Shown here in pieces: positions 9,072 to 21,524 of a DNA stretch of 64,000 bases. The notes beneath the pieces are model-generated. The model searched no databases, had not been told where the DNA came from, and saw only the letters and a list, made by a program, of their open reading frames with translations. Source of the stretch: Ophiostoma sp. CBS 140.51 (Eukaryota > Ascomycota > Sordariomycetes > Ophiostomatales > Ophiostomataceae); assembly GCA_029298735.1 (NCBI GenBank), contig JANSLP010000014.1, positions 186,001 to 250,000 on the forward strand, in the 5' to 3' direction. Numbering within the stretch: position 1 is the first letter of the stretch; each line of letters begins with the position of its first letter. The position numbers and the translations under genes are program-made.

Positions 9072-12000
9072 ATGAGTGGCATGGGCGACGACGACGACCC
9101 GTTCGCCCTCTTTGGCGGGGGCGGCGGTGATGGCAGTGGCGTAGACGACCACCAGCACGCTGCGGCAGGTGCCGGTATGGACGGACCCTTTGCCGTGGAT
9201 GCCGACTCCTTCTTCGAGACGAACGGAGCTATAATTGACCCGGCAAACCTCTGGGGCAACGTTATGGACTTTGACGGCTTGGCCGCTGACGTTGAAGGGG
9301 TCGAGGCTGAAGCAGGTGGCGAAGAAGCCGAGATCGATGAGGGCGACAATGACGACAATGACGACAGCGAAGTGGAGGAGGAGGAGGAGGAAGAAGACGC
9401 CGAAGACGGTGCAGAAGAGAACGAAGATGGAGACGAGGACGAGGACGCCTTGTTGCAAGCACAACTCCACCCTCCACCAATAATATCGACCGAGACCAAC
9501 GCTAGCGCCGAGGACAACGAGGATGAAAACAAAGACAATGAAGATGAGGAGGAGGATGAAGTAGAAGATGAAGAAGACGGTGATGATGGAGAGGCTGAGA
9601 GCAGCGAGGACAAGCAGGTGGTCGACGAGTTTGGTAGCGACAACGACGATCCTCAAGACATACCGACAGCCACGGTCGAGCAAGACGACAACGAAGAGGC
9701 TGCCGACGCCGCTGATGCCGCCGACAAAGATGCACCTCTACCAATAGTCGTATCGGATACGGCCCCGCTTAACGTCGAGTCGTCCAATATTGCCGACGAC
9801 GTCCAACCGAGCTCGGACGATCTGGAGGCCATCCCGCCTCGACAGTCCTTAAAACCCGAGGACAAAAAAGTCAGTGATGAAGAAGAAAACCAAGATTCCA
9901 TCCTCATGACCGACCAGTTTGGGAACAAGGACATCGACGACAGCATGCTCGACAGCCGACGCAACCTCGACGAGGACGAGGAGTACGAAGATGACGAGGT
10001 TGAGGACGACGATGACGATGAAGAAGAGGATGTCTCCATGGGCGAGGCCAATAACGAGCACGCCAATGAGAACGGCACGGGCAGAGACGCTATCGATGCC
10101 GACCTTGTCATACCAGGCGACGGCAGCCGTGTCGAGGTCATTATCAACCCCTTGCCAGAATCTCGCCATGAAGAGTATGAGGTCTGCCCGCCCAGCGACT
10201 ACGTATATCGGGTCATTGCACGTGTGCGCGGGAGGAGCCGCTACGAGATCGAGTACGATGATGGTGGCCGTTTTGAGGTAAGTTTTGCCAGCAAAAGACG
10301 ATGTTGTTTTATCCCTGGCGCCATATATCACCAGTTATGCCTCTAGTCACGGTGCAAGTGCACATGTGAAGATTGGATGATACAGAATTGAATTTTTTTT
10401 CAGACCGTATTTACACCCCCCTTGATCTGAAATCAGATCGTACTCACTCTCACATTCACTCTGCCATATGCCATTCACGTCCCATCTCTCATCCTTCCCT
10501 CGCAAATTTCACATTTTCGTCTTACTACTTCCCCCATGGAATAATCTCATCATCTCTTTTTTTCCCTACCCGCCCTTCACTCTCACCACTTCTCTCTTAT
10601 CCTTTTTTTCTCTCTTTTCACTTCAACATTCTATAACCATTTCTTCTTCTTACAAGTACCACACTTCTTTAAGTCTCACACGAGTCTTCTTCCACAACAC
10701 AACTCCAACCGGCAAGTGAGCTTGGTGGTTCCTCCTTCCCCATTCACCACATTTTGGTCCAATATTTCATTGCATCGCCCCTCTTCACCATAGAATCAAG
10801 TCGCTTTGATTATGTTTTGTTGTGTTCATCAGCTAACTCCTCCCTTCAGTTCTATGAAAAAGACATCTACGACCTTCCCAACGGCAGCAAAGCACTGCAC
10901 AAATTCAAGCGCAGAGAGCTCGAAGACGTTGACGAGCTCTCGTCTGCAGGAGGCAGCTTCAAGCGTCGCCGGATACGTCACAACGGTGAATACACCTCTG
11001 ACTACAACGACATGAGCTTTGACGCTGGCTGTGGCTTCAGTCCCGGCAGCCTTCACGGCTTCGGTGAGGACGACGACGACATAATGGACTTGGATCTGGA
11101 CAACGACAGCATCGAGTCACAGATGTACCTCAACATGCAGCGCCGTCGCCTGCGTGCCATGGGAGACACGGGCCGGTCTGGCAATAGGTATAGCTCGCGC
11201 CTTGTCTCTACGGCCAATGAAGACGATAGTGACGAGCCAGGTGATGGGCGGCGTCTACGTGACCGGACTTCTCACTCGGAGACGCAAAATGGCCGAAGCC
11301 ATGAGAGCTCAACGCACCGTTCCATGCGGGACGACGATACGGACGAGCTTGGTGGCGAGGACGATGCTGACTTCATTCCCACCATTCAATCCGACCTCCA
11401 GCCACAAAAGTCTGGCCGCGGCCGGGGCAGAGGCCGGCGCCGCATCAACGCTCTAGACAAAAATCGCTCCACGCGTGACGGGTCCATCGAATTCGAACGC
11501 ATGCGCCGGTCGTCTCGTGCGAACAGAAACACCAGAAGCATGGCCGACCCCACCAATTACGATGACGACGCGTTTCTCGTCGAGGATGACCGCACCCCCG
11601 CGCAGCCTCGGATCATCAATGTCAAAGAGGTCTTTATTCCTCTCGACGAACCCTCCGCCTTTAGAGATGCGCACATGCAAATTTGCAATTCGTGTGGCGG
11701 CCCTGCACGCACGCCTAACAAGGGCATCATGATCTACTGCCAAGGCTGCTCGCTCTCCTTTCATAAGCAGTGTATTGGCCTCCGCCGGACTCGTGACCAC
11801 ATGGTCACTAAGGTCGCTGAGGACAGTTTCGTGCTACAATGCAAATTCTGTGTTGGCCAGGCTCAAGTCAAGGACCCTAACTGTCCCCGGCACGACAAGT
11901 GCCAGAAGTGCTCCAAGATAGGCCCAGCTTGTGCCCCTTTTTCTAAGAGACTGCCCGCCAAGCAGGAAGAAAAGCTTCGCCTAGACAATGACGGTATTGA

Positions 12001-15000
12001 TCCCATTACCCCTGTGAACCCCAAGCTTGTCGACAATGCCGATTACGTGCTGTTCCGCTGCACTGACTGTCGCCGTGGCTTCCACTTCGAGCACCTGCCT
12101 CCGCCTTCCGCTGGCTGGACAGACTCAGACAATACGAACATCCGCAAGGAGCGGATGGAAGAGTATCTCATTGACGGGAAGTGCCGCGAGTGTCTCGACA
12201 TGACGAGCAAGATTGAGGGCCTGATTGCTTGGCGGCCAGTCAAGCGTGACGGCGAGCAGGCCAACCTCGACTTCAACGACATCAAGGAAGACGACAAAGA
12301 GTACCTGATCAAATGGGAGGACAAGTCGCACAATCACTGCGAATGGCGGCCGGGTGCCTGGGTCTGGGGCGTCTGCCACAATCGCATGCGTCTCTCCTTT
12401 GGCAGCAAGAATGGAGAGGCCGGTGTGCCACCCGTCTTCGAGGCCAAGGATGCTATTCCTGAGGAGTACCTGCTCGCAGACATCGTCCTCATGGTCCGCT
12501 ACAACCGCAACGGCACGTCAAAGTCTAAAGAGGACGGTCTTGCACGCATCAACGATGTGGAGCAGATCATGGTCAAGTTCCAAGGCCTTGGCTACGATGC
12601 CGCGGTCTGGGATGCGCCGCCACCCCAGGATTCCGGTCGACGCTGGAAGGCGTTTGTCTCGGCCTACGACGAGTATCTTAACGGCAAGCATTTCAAGAAC
12701 GACTCGCAGTACGCCATGCGGCAGAGAGTTAAGGAGTTCACGAACAGCAAGAAGTTCGAAATCATCTCCGAACAGCCTGCCGTCCTGCGCCGCGGCAAGC
12801 TGATGCCATACCAGATGGAAGGTCTCAACTGGCTGCTCCTCAACTACTACAAGGGCAAGAGTGTAGTCCTGGCCGACGAGATGGGTCTTGGCAAAACCGT
12901 TCAAGTCATTGCCCTGCTCGCCACGCTCGTCCTCGAGACGCCTCGCTGCTGGCCGTTCTTGGTTGTCGTGCCTAACTCGACCTGTGGCAACTGGCGTCGC
13001 GAGATCAAGAACTGGGCACCGGACTTGCGCGTCGTCAGCTACCACGGTGGCCGTGTCTCGCAATCAATGGCGTACAAGTACGAGCTGTTTCCCGACGGTA
13101 CGCAGACTATGCGCGCTCACGTCGTCATTATGTCCTACGACTCGGCCCAGGACGACAACACACGCCGCCTCTTCCACAACGCGCACTGGGCCGGTCTCAT
13201 TGTTGACGAGGGCCAGCGCCTCAAAAACGACCAGAACCTGCTATACCTAGCCCTCCGGGCAATGCGGATCAGCTTCCGACTACTCCTGACGGGCACACCG
13301 CTCCAGAACAACAAGCGCGAGCTGTTCAACCTGCTACAGTTTATTGACAGCTCCAACAACGCCACAGAGCTCGACAAGACGTACAGCACCATCACTGCCG
13401 AGAACCTGCCCGAGCTCCACAAGCTAATCCGGCCCTACTTCTTGCGCCGCACCAAGGCCGAAGTGCTCAAGTTCCTGCCTCCCATGGCCCAGATCATTGT
13501 GCCCGTCTCCATGACCGTCGTGCAGGAGAAGCTGTGCAAGTCCATCATGGCCAAGAACCCCCAGTTGATTCGCTCCATCTTCTCTGAAACCCAGGTCAAG
13601 GCGACAGAGCGTGGCAGTCTCAACAACATCCTCATGCAGCTGCGGAAGTGTCTTTGCCATCCGTTTGTGTACAGCCAGGCCATTGAGGACAAGAACGTCG
13701 AGCCTGAGCAGATGCACCACAACCTCATTGAGGCGTCATCTAAGTTGCTGCTGCTCAAGATCATGCTGCCAAAGCTCAAAGAACGTGGCCATCGCGTACT
13801 GATCTTCAGTCAGTTCCTCAACCAGCTCGACATCATTGAGGACTTTTTGCACATCTCGGGCCTGACCTACATGCGCCTAGACGGCAGTATCTCGAGTTTA
13901 GAAAAGCAGAAGCGCATCGATGCGTACAACGCCCCCGACTCAGACCTATTCGCTTTCCTACTGTCGACCCGCGCAGGTGGTGTTGGTATCAATCTGGCCA
14001 CAGCCGACACCGTCATCGTGCTCGACCCGGACTTCAACCCACACCAGGACATCCAGGCCTTCTCGCGTGCTCATCGTATTGGCCAGAAGAAGAAGGTGCT
14101 CTGTTTCCAGTTCATGACCAAGGACAGTGTCGAGGAGAAGATCATGCAGATAGGACGCAGCAAGATGGCTCTCGACCACGCCCTGATCGAGACCATGGAC
14201 GCTGAAGATGACGCTGGCAACGACCTTGAATCCATTCTGCGTCACGGTGCCGAGGCTCTCTTCAGCGAGGAAGCTGCGCAGAACCGCATCGTATATGACA
14301 ACGCCTCCGTGGATAAGCTGCTCGACCGCTCACAGGTTGAAAACACAAAGACCGACGACGCGCGGACGGCGGAGTCTCAGTTCTCGTTTGCGCGGGTCTG
14401 GGCCAACGAGACGGGCTCTCTTGCCGATGACATTGAGCTGACCACGTCTTCTACCTCAGCCGGAGCCACCAACGCTGCTGTGCTGAGTGTGTGGGACAAG
14501 ATCATCAGCGAACGTGAGGCCGAAGCAGCACGACTCGCCGAGGCACAACGCGAAGTGCTCGGCCGTGGTGGTCGCCGACGCAACCAGATCAAATATACGC
14601 AACCCCGCTACAATGAAGACGGCGAGGAAGCTCCGCGAAACAACAATAGCGACGGCTCCGAGGACGACCGCGATGGTGAGTTCTCGGGCAACGACAATGC
14701 GTCATCAAGCGACGATGAAGAAGGTAGTGCGAACGACAGCCGCCGGCGGAGCCGTGGTCAGTCTACGGCCAATCTGACCGCCGAAGAGGTTGCGGCCGAA
14801 ATCCAAGGTACGACCAAGAAGAGTGCGAGAATTGCAAAGAGAACGGCACCCACCCCCAAGAAGGCAACTCTCAGAAAGGCAACCTTCCAGAAGACCATTG
14901 CCCCCAAGAAAACAGTGACCAAGAAGGCGGCTCCACCACTACCTCGCCCCATGAAGAAGACAGCCACAACAGCCAAGGTGCCGTCTGTCAAACAGATACA

Positions 15001-17433
15001 GGAGGTGAAGGGGGCGAAGGAGGCGAAGGAGAAAGAAGCAACTTCCATTGTTGAGCCAAAGACGGCCAACGACAAGACCATGAAGAAGACATCCCAATCA
15101 CAGCTGGTGGCAGCAACAGTCAAGACAGGGTCAAAGTTGGCCCAGAAGGAAGCACAGAAGACAACGGCGAAGAAGTCCAAGCCGTCCACACCTCCTCCCA
15201 ACGAGCCTGCTGCAAAGCGGCAACGCACGTCCAGCGTAGTGGTTGTGGAGGTGCCCTCCTCCCCTGGTGACAGGTCGCCCACCTTGTCGCCATCTCCAGC
15301 CCCGTCACAAGGGCGGGTTGCAGCTCAGCGCACCGCCTCTTCCACCTCTTCCAATGCAAATGGCATCACCATAGTCAATCCCACCGCTAACTCGTCCGTT
15401 GCACAGACGCAGCAAATGCAGAAAAAAATCACAGCCGACGTTCAATGGTCGCAGGTTACCATGCCCAATGGAGCCAAGGTGTGGGTGGTCAACCAGCCCC
15501 CGGCGTACAAGGGCTCAATGGCGCCACTGCCGGCGACCCCAACTTCCAATACACAATGCAAGCCCAGGCCACCTACCAGCAGCAGCAGCAAGCCCTCGGT
15601 AAGCAATGGCAAGACATCAAACAAGCCGCCTTCCGGTCCAAGCCAGGCGATACACCCGGTGCCCAACCCGTACCTTACACCAACGGAGGATATACAGCTC
15701 CATCTGCAACGGCAGCAGCAGCAGCAGCTCATTACCCAGCAGTACTACAAGGCCAGCCTCAACCGCCACACAACGCGTTCGGCCTCGGCAGCAACCACGC
15801 CGTCCCCTCCGCCTCCCCAGCAAATGCAAATGGTACCCCACCAGCACCTAGGAAGTCTGGCTACCAAACGCCGCCCATCCCCGGAATACCGAGAGACAAA
15901 CAACTGCAAGACATGCAACTCCAGCGACTCCAAGAGCTGCAGGTGCAGCAGAAGCAACACCACCTCGTCCACCGGCAACAGCAAGAGCTTCAGCAGCAAC
16001 ATCAACAGCAGCAACGGCTTCTGCAACAACAACAGCCACAGTCACAACAGCAACCGCCAAATCCCTTCGGAATTTCCAGTGCCAATGATGGCCCACCAGT
16101 CTCTTTCACGGCAGCATACCAGCGTGAACAACAATCAGGTGCTGCCCCAGACGCCGATGACCGGGACACTCCCTACTATATCCGGAACCGAGACTTACTC
16201 AACTACAAACGGAAGTCTGCCTGGTGGCAAAGCAAAGTCAAGCAAATCCGAGATGGTCTGGAAGCCCTCGACAGGCAAGGACTTCATCTCGCCGCCACTA
16301 TAGCCCACGGTGCTACCACCACCCCGTCTGAGTGGGCCAAGTCTGGTTCTCAAAGGCGGCTGCTCACTCTCTACAATAAGCGGAAGGAACAGCTAGCCCG
16401 CATTGCTGTCCTCGAGGAAGTCGGCCGACAGCAGCAAAAGCTTCTCTTCTTAAAGAATGAGGAGCACGTAAACGCATTGACCGAATACATGGAAAACAAC
16501 AACGGGAACACGGCCGGTGGACCGCTCCTGAAAGACTTTGATACCGAAGAGATGCGTCGATCACGCTACAACCACCAGACAAAGATTCCGCGATCAATCT
16601 ATGTCCTACAGAAGATGGACCACAAGATCATCAAGCATATGGTTAACGGGGGCAGGTCCGTCGCACTCGAAATGCTACCTGATTGGCTTCAGATAGACTT
16701 TCAAGCCATACCGACAGTCGATTCTGCAGTTCCGCCAGAGTCCCTGGAAGTCTACTTGACAAGAGTCTACGAAAAGAATCCACAAGCACCAACGGTCGTC
16801 GCTGCATTGTTTGTTCCGAAAGGACATGTGCCTACACACGCAGCTCCAGCATCGTATCAACCACCACCTTCAGCAGCATCAGTACCAGCCCCTCACCCAA
16901 ACTTTGCACCAGCGTCTGCTCCTTCTGTTCCGCCTGTTCATTCTTTCCAAGCGCGTGTCTCGGTTCCTGCTCAAGTTCCTGTGCCAGCACCGTTGCCATC
17001 TCCGTCTCCATCATTACCACCACCTCCCCGTCCCCCGCCTGCTCATTCCGCAACGCCTCCACTAGCAGTGACTGGTGCACCCACACCGACAACGAGTGTG
17101 TCCCTCAGCCGAACAAGCACACCAGGCCCTTCATCTGAAGCCAAAAAGGCAAAGAAGCTCAAGAGGCCGACAGCCGAAATCGCACAGCCCCAGGTTCCAG
17201 CCATGGCCCAGCGCATGGTCGTTCAGCTGTCCATGGCACCCATTGCACGCTGTCGCAAGTGCAACCAACCTCACCCGGCCAGCGGCGGCTGTGCCAACCT
17301 CGGGTGTGAGGCTGGCATTCGCCTTGCACTCGACGCTTTACGCAGCAGCGATGCCGATCCCGAGCAGAAGCAAACAATGCGTAAGAGCCTCGTCGCCAAG
17401 CTGGGCGAAATTACGAGCAGCAAAAAGCAATGA
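9072..17433 (+). CDS. MIT1: Mi-2/Mit1-like PHD-chromo SNF2 chromatin remodeler; apparent -1 frameshift
   Basis: Exon 1 is 9072-10277 (402 aa), the intron is 10278-10849 (GTAAGT donor, CTAAC branch site), and exon 2 starts at 10850. The join makes one continuous chromo/Tudor-like domain: YRVIARVRGRSRYEIEYDDG, then RFE joined to FYEKDIYDLPNGSKALHKF. The N-terminus is strongly acidic. Then come a PHD finger (CNSCGG...CQGCSLSFHKQC, about 681-745), a second Cys cluster (CTDCRRGFHFEH, about 806), a chromo-like segment (EYLIKWEDKSHNHCEW), and the SNF2 ATPase with Walker A DEMGLGKT (about 1080) and DEGQ box (about 1188). The helicase C lobe has STRAGGVGINLATAD and RAHRIGQ. The tail is Lys-, then Gln-rich, ending with CRKCNQPHPASGGC. 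Around 15497-15513 coding sense moves to the -1 frame; the original frame runs open to 16303, while the sensible C-terminus runs to 17433. The composite is about 2,600 aa. In fission yeast, Mit1 is the ATPase of the SHREC heterochromatin-silencing complex; this role is inferred for the present gene. Confidence 0.85.
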
Positions 17434-18157
17434 TGCGTTTCTGTGTTTTATTTTTATTCTGTTCTCGCCCCGTTTACCATCTCATGTAATGATCTTTTTT
17501 TTTTGCTTTTCTTATTTATGTTATTTAGACCCTTCATCGACAAAAAGCCGCGAGGTCCCAAGGAGGTCATTTTGATTATTGTTTTCTATTCATGCAAGGC
17601 CGCGGCGTCGGCAGGACCACATGGCTAGAAAAGCCACCAAGGAGGGAGAGGAGCAGGATAGGAAAAGAAAAGGCCTGTCTGCAAAGGGTCTATGCTTCGT
17701 TGTTTTCAATCATTCGTACCTTGCCAAGTTTCTTTTTATCATAATAATGGCCTATAAAAATATACAAGCCAGCTTTCGTAAGAATGACGTGTCTGCTGGC
17801 CGTATCAATGCGATTTTGCAATATTTTAAACCCTTCTCCTTGCAGATTAAGGAAACATGTCAAATAATTTGAAAATAGGCCGTAAATCAGTAAGTCGACT
17901 TCGAGAGGGCTCGTAGTGAAAGTCAATATTTTGTAAGAGAATATCGCTATATCAGGTCTAGATAAAGTTAGGCTAAAATCGCCACTTCTTAATCGCGACG
18001 ACATCCCGTCATCGTACAATCTCCCAACATTTCAGTTTTAGAGCTTCATACATCGCAAAACTCGACACACCAGCGCTTTTTGACGAATCCGGCAGCGCAT
18101 ATCCTAGGCCTTCCTACCTTTTGACTTTGACTCCGACTGCGACATTCAACCGCCACA
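17434..18157. other. intergenic region before the SPF30 gene
   Basis: This holds the T-rich 3' flank of the remodeler and then the promoter of the Tudor-protein gene. A pyrimidine-rich stretch (18100-18155) precedes the ATG. No other gene was found. Confidence 0.5.
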
Positions 18158-19479
18158 ATGAGCGCACAACTCGCCCAGCTCCAAGAGGACCGGGCGCAAT
18201 ACCAGGAACAGGTGAGACTACTTTCTGTCTCCATATCCTCTACACTGTTTTCATTCACTAACTCCCCGCCCAGCTTGACCTCGTCCTCGCCTCCCTCAAC
18301 GATGACCCCGGAAATGATGAACTGCTCGCGCTTAAGGCCGAGCTGCAGTCCGCACTCGAGATTATCGACGATTCAATGGCCGAACTGAAGCCCGAGCCAA
18401 CAAGCAGCAAAGCGGCCAGCAAGACAGAATCATACCAGAAAGCTCCAGCTGACTCTTCCTCAGCATCAGCAGCGCATGACGAATCATCAGCTCCGGTCGT
18501 CTACAAAGTCAACGAGAGCATCCTGGCACGATGGGTGACGGGCGATAAGGGCTTCTACCCGGCGCGCATCATGTCCGTAACGGGTTCGGCGACGGCGCCC
18601 ATGTACACAGTCAAGTTCAAGTCGTACGACACGATCGAGACGCTGCGGGCACGCGACATCCGGCCGATTGCGCCACCAAATAACAGCGGCAGTGGCAGTG
18701 CAACATCAGCGACGAAGCGCAAGGCGGACGGCAGCAGTGTCGGTGGAAGTGGTGATGCGGCGTCGGCATCGGTTTCGCATAGAGGATCAGCAATGTCCCT
18801 TTCACCATCGACAGCAACATCCACGCCACCGCCTCCTCCTCCCCCGACCGCATCCTCTTCCACTTCTTCGGCTGTGCCAGCACCTCCTCAGCCGCCACAG
18901 TCTTCACATCTCTACGGCCAGCCTCTGCCACCACCACCGCCGCCCTCATCGGCTGCGCCTGCTGTCGTAGCTGCCGTGCCGCCCGCGTCAACAGCCATCC
19001 CTCCACCGTCTCGGTTCCGCACAATCGACCGCTTCAGCCAAGGTGTCGTCTCGTCCGCGCAGCCTCAGCTGTACGACAAGCCGCCGCAACAGCAGCAGCA
19101 ACAGTGGTCATCCAGCGGCGGTGCCATCAAGGACCCCGCGACAAACGCAACCCCGCTCGGCGAGGAGCCGCCCGTCAAAAAGTTCAAGAAGATCAAGGCC
19201 ACCAAGCAGCTCGAGGCCGGCAAGAGCAAGTGGCAAGAGTTCAGCAGCAAGGGCAAGACGGGCAAGCCCGGCACGAAGAAGGACAGCATGTTCCGCACAC
19301 CCGACGGGCCCCAAGGACGAGGTAGGTCATCGTCCTCTTTCTTCGAATTGAAGAAGAAAAGAATTGAAATCCAGTCACTAACAACACCCTCAGTCGGATT
19401 TATTGGCTCCGGACAAGCCATGCGCAAAGATGTCACGAGAAGTCGACACATCTACCAAACCAATGATGATGTGGACTAA
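18158..19479 (+). CDS. SPF30/SMNDC1-like Tudor-domain splicing factor
   Basis: Three exons: 18158-18211, 18274-19321 and 19394-19479. Both introns have good donors (GTGAGA, GTAGGT), CTAAC branch sites and CAG acceptors. The N-terminus MSAQLAQLQEDRAQYQEQ joins LDLVLASLNDDPGNDELL, the short helical head of SPF30 proteins. A Tudor domain follows at about 90-155 (ILARWVTGDKGFYPARIMSV ... YTVKFKSYDTIETLRARDIR). The middle is Pro/Ser-rich and disordered. The C-terminal basic box (KKFKKIKATKQLEAGKSKWQ) and the end GFIGSGQAMRKD match the conserved tail of the family. Human SPF30 joins the U2 snRNP and tri-snRNP during spliceosome assembly and binds symmetric dimethyl-arginine on Sm proteins. The last intron is 72 nt without an in-frame stop, so its retention would add 24 residues. 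Confidence 0.88.
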
Positions 19480-20030
19480 TGGTTGTTTCGTTTTTTCTTT
19501 TATTACAGTTGCCCGATTCTCGCGCACATTCGTGTCCGCGTTCGTTTCCCGGACGAGATCCTTTCTATACTTTGCTGTTCGCAAAGCGGCGTTGAGTTCT
19601 CTGCATCATCGGTTATTTTCCTACATGGCACTTATTCTTTTACCATTACTTTTGTGGGCTTCAGAGGACAAAGCTAACGGCGGGATTTTGGAGATACGAG
19701 CTCAGCCAGAGATGGCTACAGCTAGCATAGACTACGACGCACAATTTAAGTCAAATTATTGTTGATGAAATAACATTCTTTCCAAGCGTGATTCGTGCTG
19801 CGTGGGGTATGAGGAGAGGTGTTTCCATGATGAATAAAACGCTGCTTGTCTCTATGTTTTGCATAGTTTATTTCTTTTATTTTTTATTAAAAAAGAAGAA
19901 GAATGAAATACATGTATATGTAACAAATGTCGTCATAAATAAATATGCCAGTGAAAAGCAAACAAAAGTTCATAGAAATGTATTTGAGTTGCTTTTATGA
20001 TTATATATATGTAGAAATCAGCTGTCATAA
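19480..20030. other. tail-to-tail intergenic region
   Basis: This is shared 3'-flanking DNA between the SPF30-like gene (+) and IND1 (-). It is AT-rich, especially 19850-20020 with many AATAAA-like words suited to polyadenylation on either strand. No gene was found. Confidence 0.5.
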
Positions 20031-21106
20031 TTACGTCCTCGACGACAGACCAATCTTAGCGCCGATATCCTTAGCCAGCGTCAAAAAGGCCTCTGCTCGG
20101 CTGCTCTCAGGTTCAGAGACAACCGTCGGTTTTCCCCGATGCGCGTCGTCGCCAATGAACGGGTGCAGCGGAATGTCTGCCAGCAATGGCACGTCCAGCT
20201 CGGAGCAAGCCTTACGCACGCCTTCCCCCTTGCCAAAGATGTGTGTCTCCGTCTGGCAGCCTGGACAACAGAACACACTCATGTTTTGAACAACACCCAG
20301 CAGAGGCACGTTGGCCTTGCGGAACAGCTGGATACCGCGCACAGCATCTTGCACGGCCAGCGTATGGGGCGTGGTCACAACAACCGCGCCGTCAACGACA
20401 ACCTGCTGGGCGATGCTAAGTTGGATGTCACCAGTGCCAGGAGGCAGGTCCATCACCAGAACGTCGAGGCCATCCCAGGCCACGTCGCGCAGCAGCTGGG
20501 TGAGAGCGCGGCTGACCATGAGGCCGCGCCAGGCGACAACCTGGCCCTCGGGAACGAGATAGCCCATAGACATGGTCTTGACGCCATAGTTGGACATGGG
20601 GACGAGCATGTTGTCGTTAGACAAGCGGGGTTCGCCAGAGAGGTTGAAGAGGACCGGGATGGATGGGCCAAAGATGTCCGTGTCAAGGATGCCAGTGCGG
20701 TATCCCTGACGGGCGAAGGCAAGTGATAGATTAGCTGCCTCGAGTTAGCATTTTGATCGTGATATCTCGACTTGGGCTCACGATGAGAGACTGTACATAC
20801 CGGCTACTGTGCTTTTGCCGACACCGCCCTTGGCCGAGGAAACGACAACCACCTTAGCCACACCTTTGATGGGCGTGCGATCCGGTAAGCGGCGTTGCAG
20901 CCGTGGCGGCGTGCCGGCTTTGGGAAGACCCTGTCTGTGTGAGTTTGTATTCATGATGAATGATGAAAATGAGATGAGATGACGGCACATACTAATGGGT
21001 TCTCATGCTGGAATTTGGATGAACTGTGAAAGTACGACTTTGATATGCTCGGCCTCACAGCATTGAGCCTTAGCGTGCATACCCGTGGTAGTATTATGGT
21101 CGACAT
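20031..21106 (-). CDS. IND1: mitochondrial P-loop Fe-S assembly factor for complex I (Ind1/NUBPL)
   Basis: Three exons on the - strand: 21106-20993 (38 aa), 20930-20801 and 20734-20031, giving 315 aa. The introns (62 and 66 nt) have GTATGT donors. The start ATG at 21106 opens a basic, Ser-rich presequence (MSTIILPRVCTLRLN...). Exon 1 to exon 2 reads HENPL then GLPKAGTPPR, a typical Ind1 N-terminus. Exon 2 carries the deviant Walker A SSAKGGVGKST (about 69-79), and exon 3 restores ANLSLAFARQGYRTGILDTD. Later features are MDLPPGTGD (Walker B region) and the Fe-S-binding CPGC in VFCCPGCQTET. Ind1/NUBPL carries a [4Fe-4S] cluster needed to assemble NADH:ubiquinone oxidoreductase, so its presence implies a respiratory complex I. 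It is divergently transcribed from BFR2. Confidence 0.93.
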
Positions 21107-21524
21107 TGTGTGCTTGTCAAACTGGTGATGTTGACTGTTTTGTTGTTGGTGAGAACGTCACATCTTACAAGCTTCGCTAGATGTGCTGTATTTTAGCGGT
21201 TATTGGTGGAGTTAGCGGTTCAGCTACAAGGAGGAAACGCGCCCCACCAGTGGTCTCCAGATCAGGAAGGCGGTGCCGACTGGAGGCGGCAGAACTCCTG
21301 CCGTATCTCACGCTAGCAGTTGAAAAATAAGGCGGTGTAGCGCAACTTTTTTATGGCAGTATTTTTTTGTATGGCAGAAAAGCTCCCCCAGCTAAACTTT
21401 TTTTCTTAGGCGCTGTCCGCGATCTTTGATAATATACGAGTCCTGCACGAGCGACTGTATTTTCTGGCTTCATTTTCTCTCATTTTGCTCGGCAAACATT
21501 GCAACACTACACACATACGACATA
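21107..21524. promoter_or_regulatory. divergent promoter, IND1 / BFR2
   Basis: This 418-bp interval lies between two start codons facing away from each other. It contains T-rich stretches near 21350-21410 and a pyrimidine-rich tract near 21470-21490. No clear TATA box was found. Confidence 0.5.

Noticed and set aside
15599..15646. GTAAGC donor that might explain the remodeler frame change as an intron
   Set aside because: The -1 frame already shows coding character about 90 nt upstream of this donor, there is no CTAAC branch site, and the span to the nearest CAG is a multiple of three so it would not shift frame.
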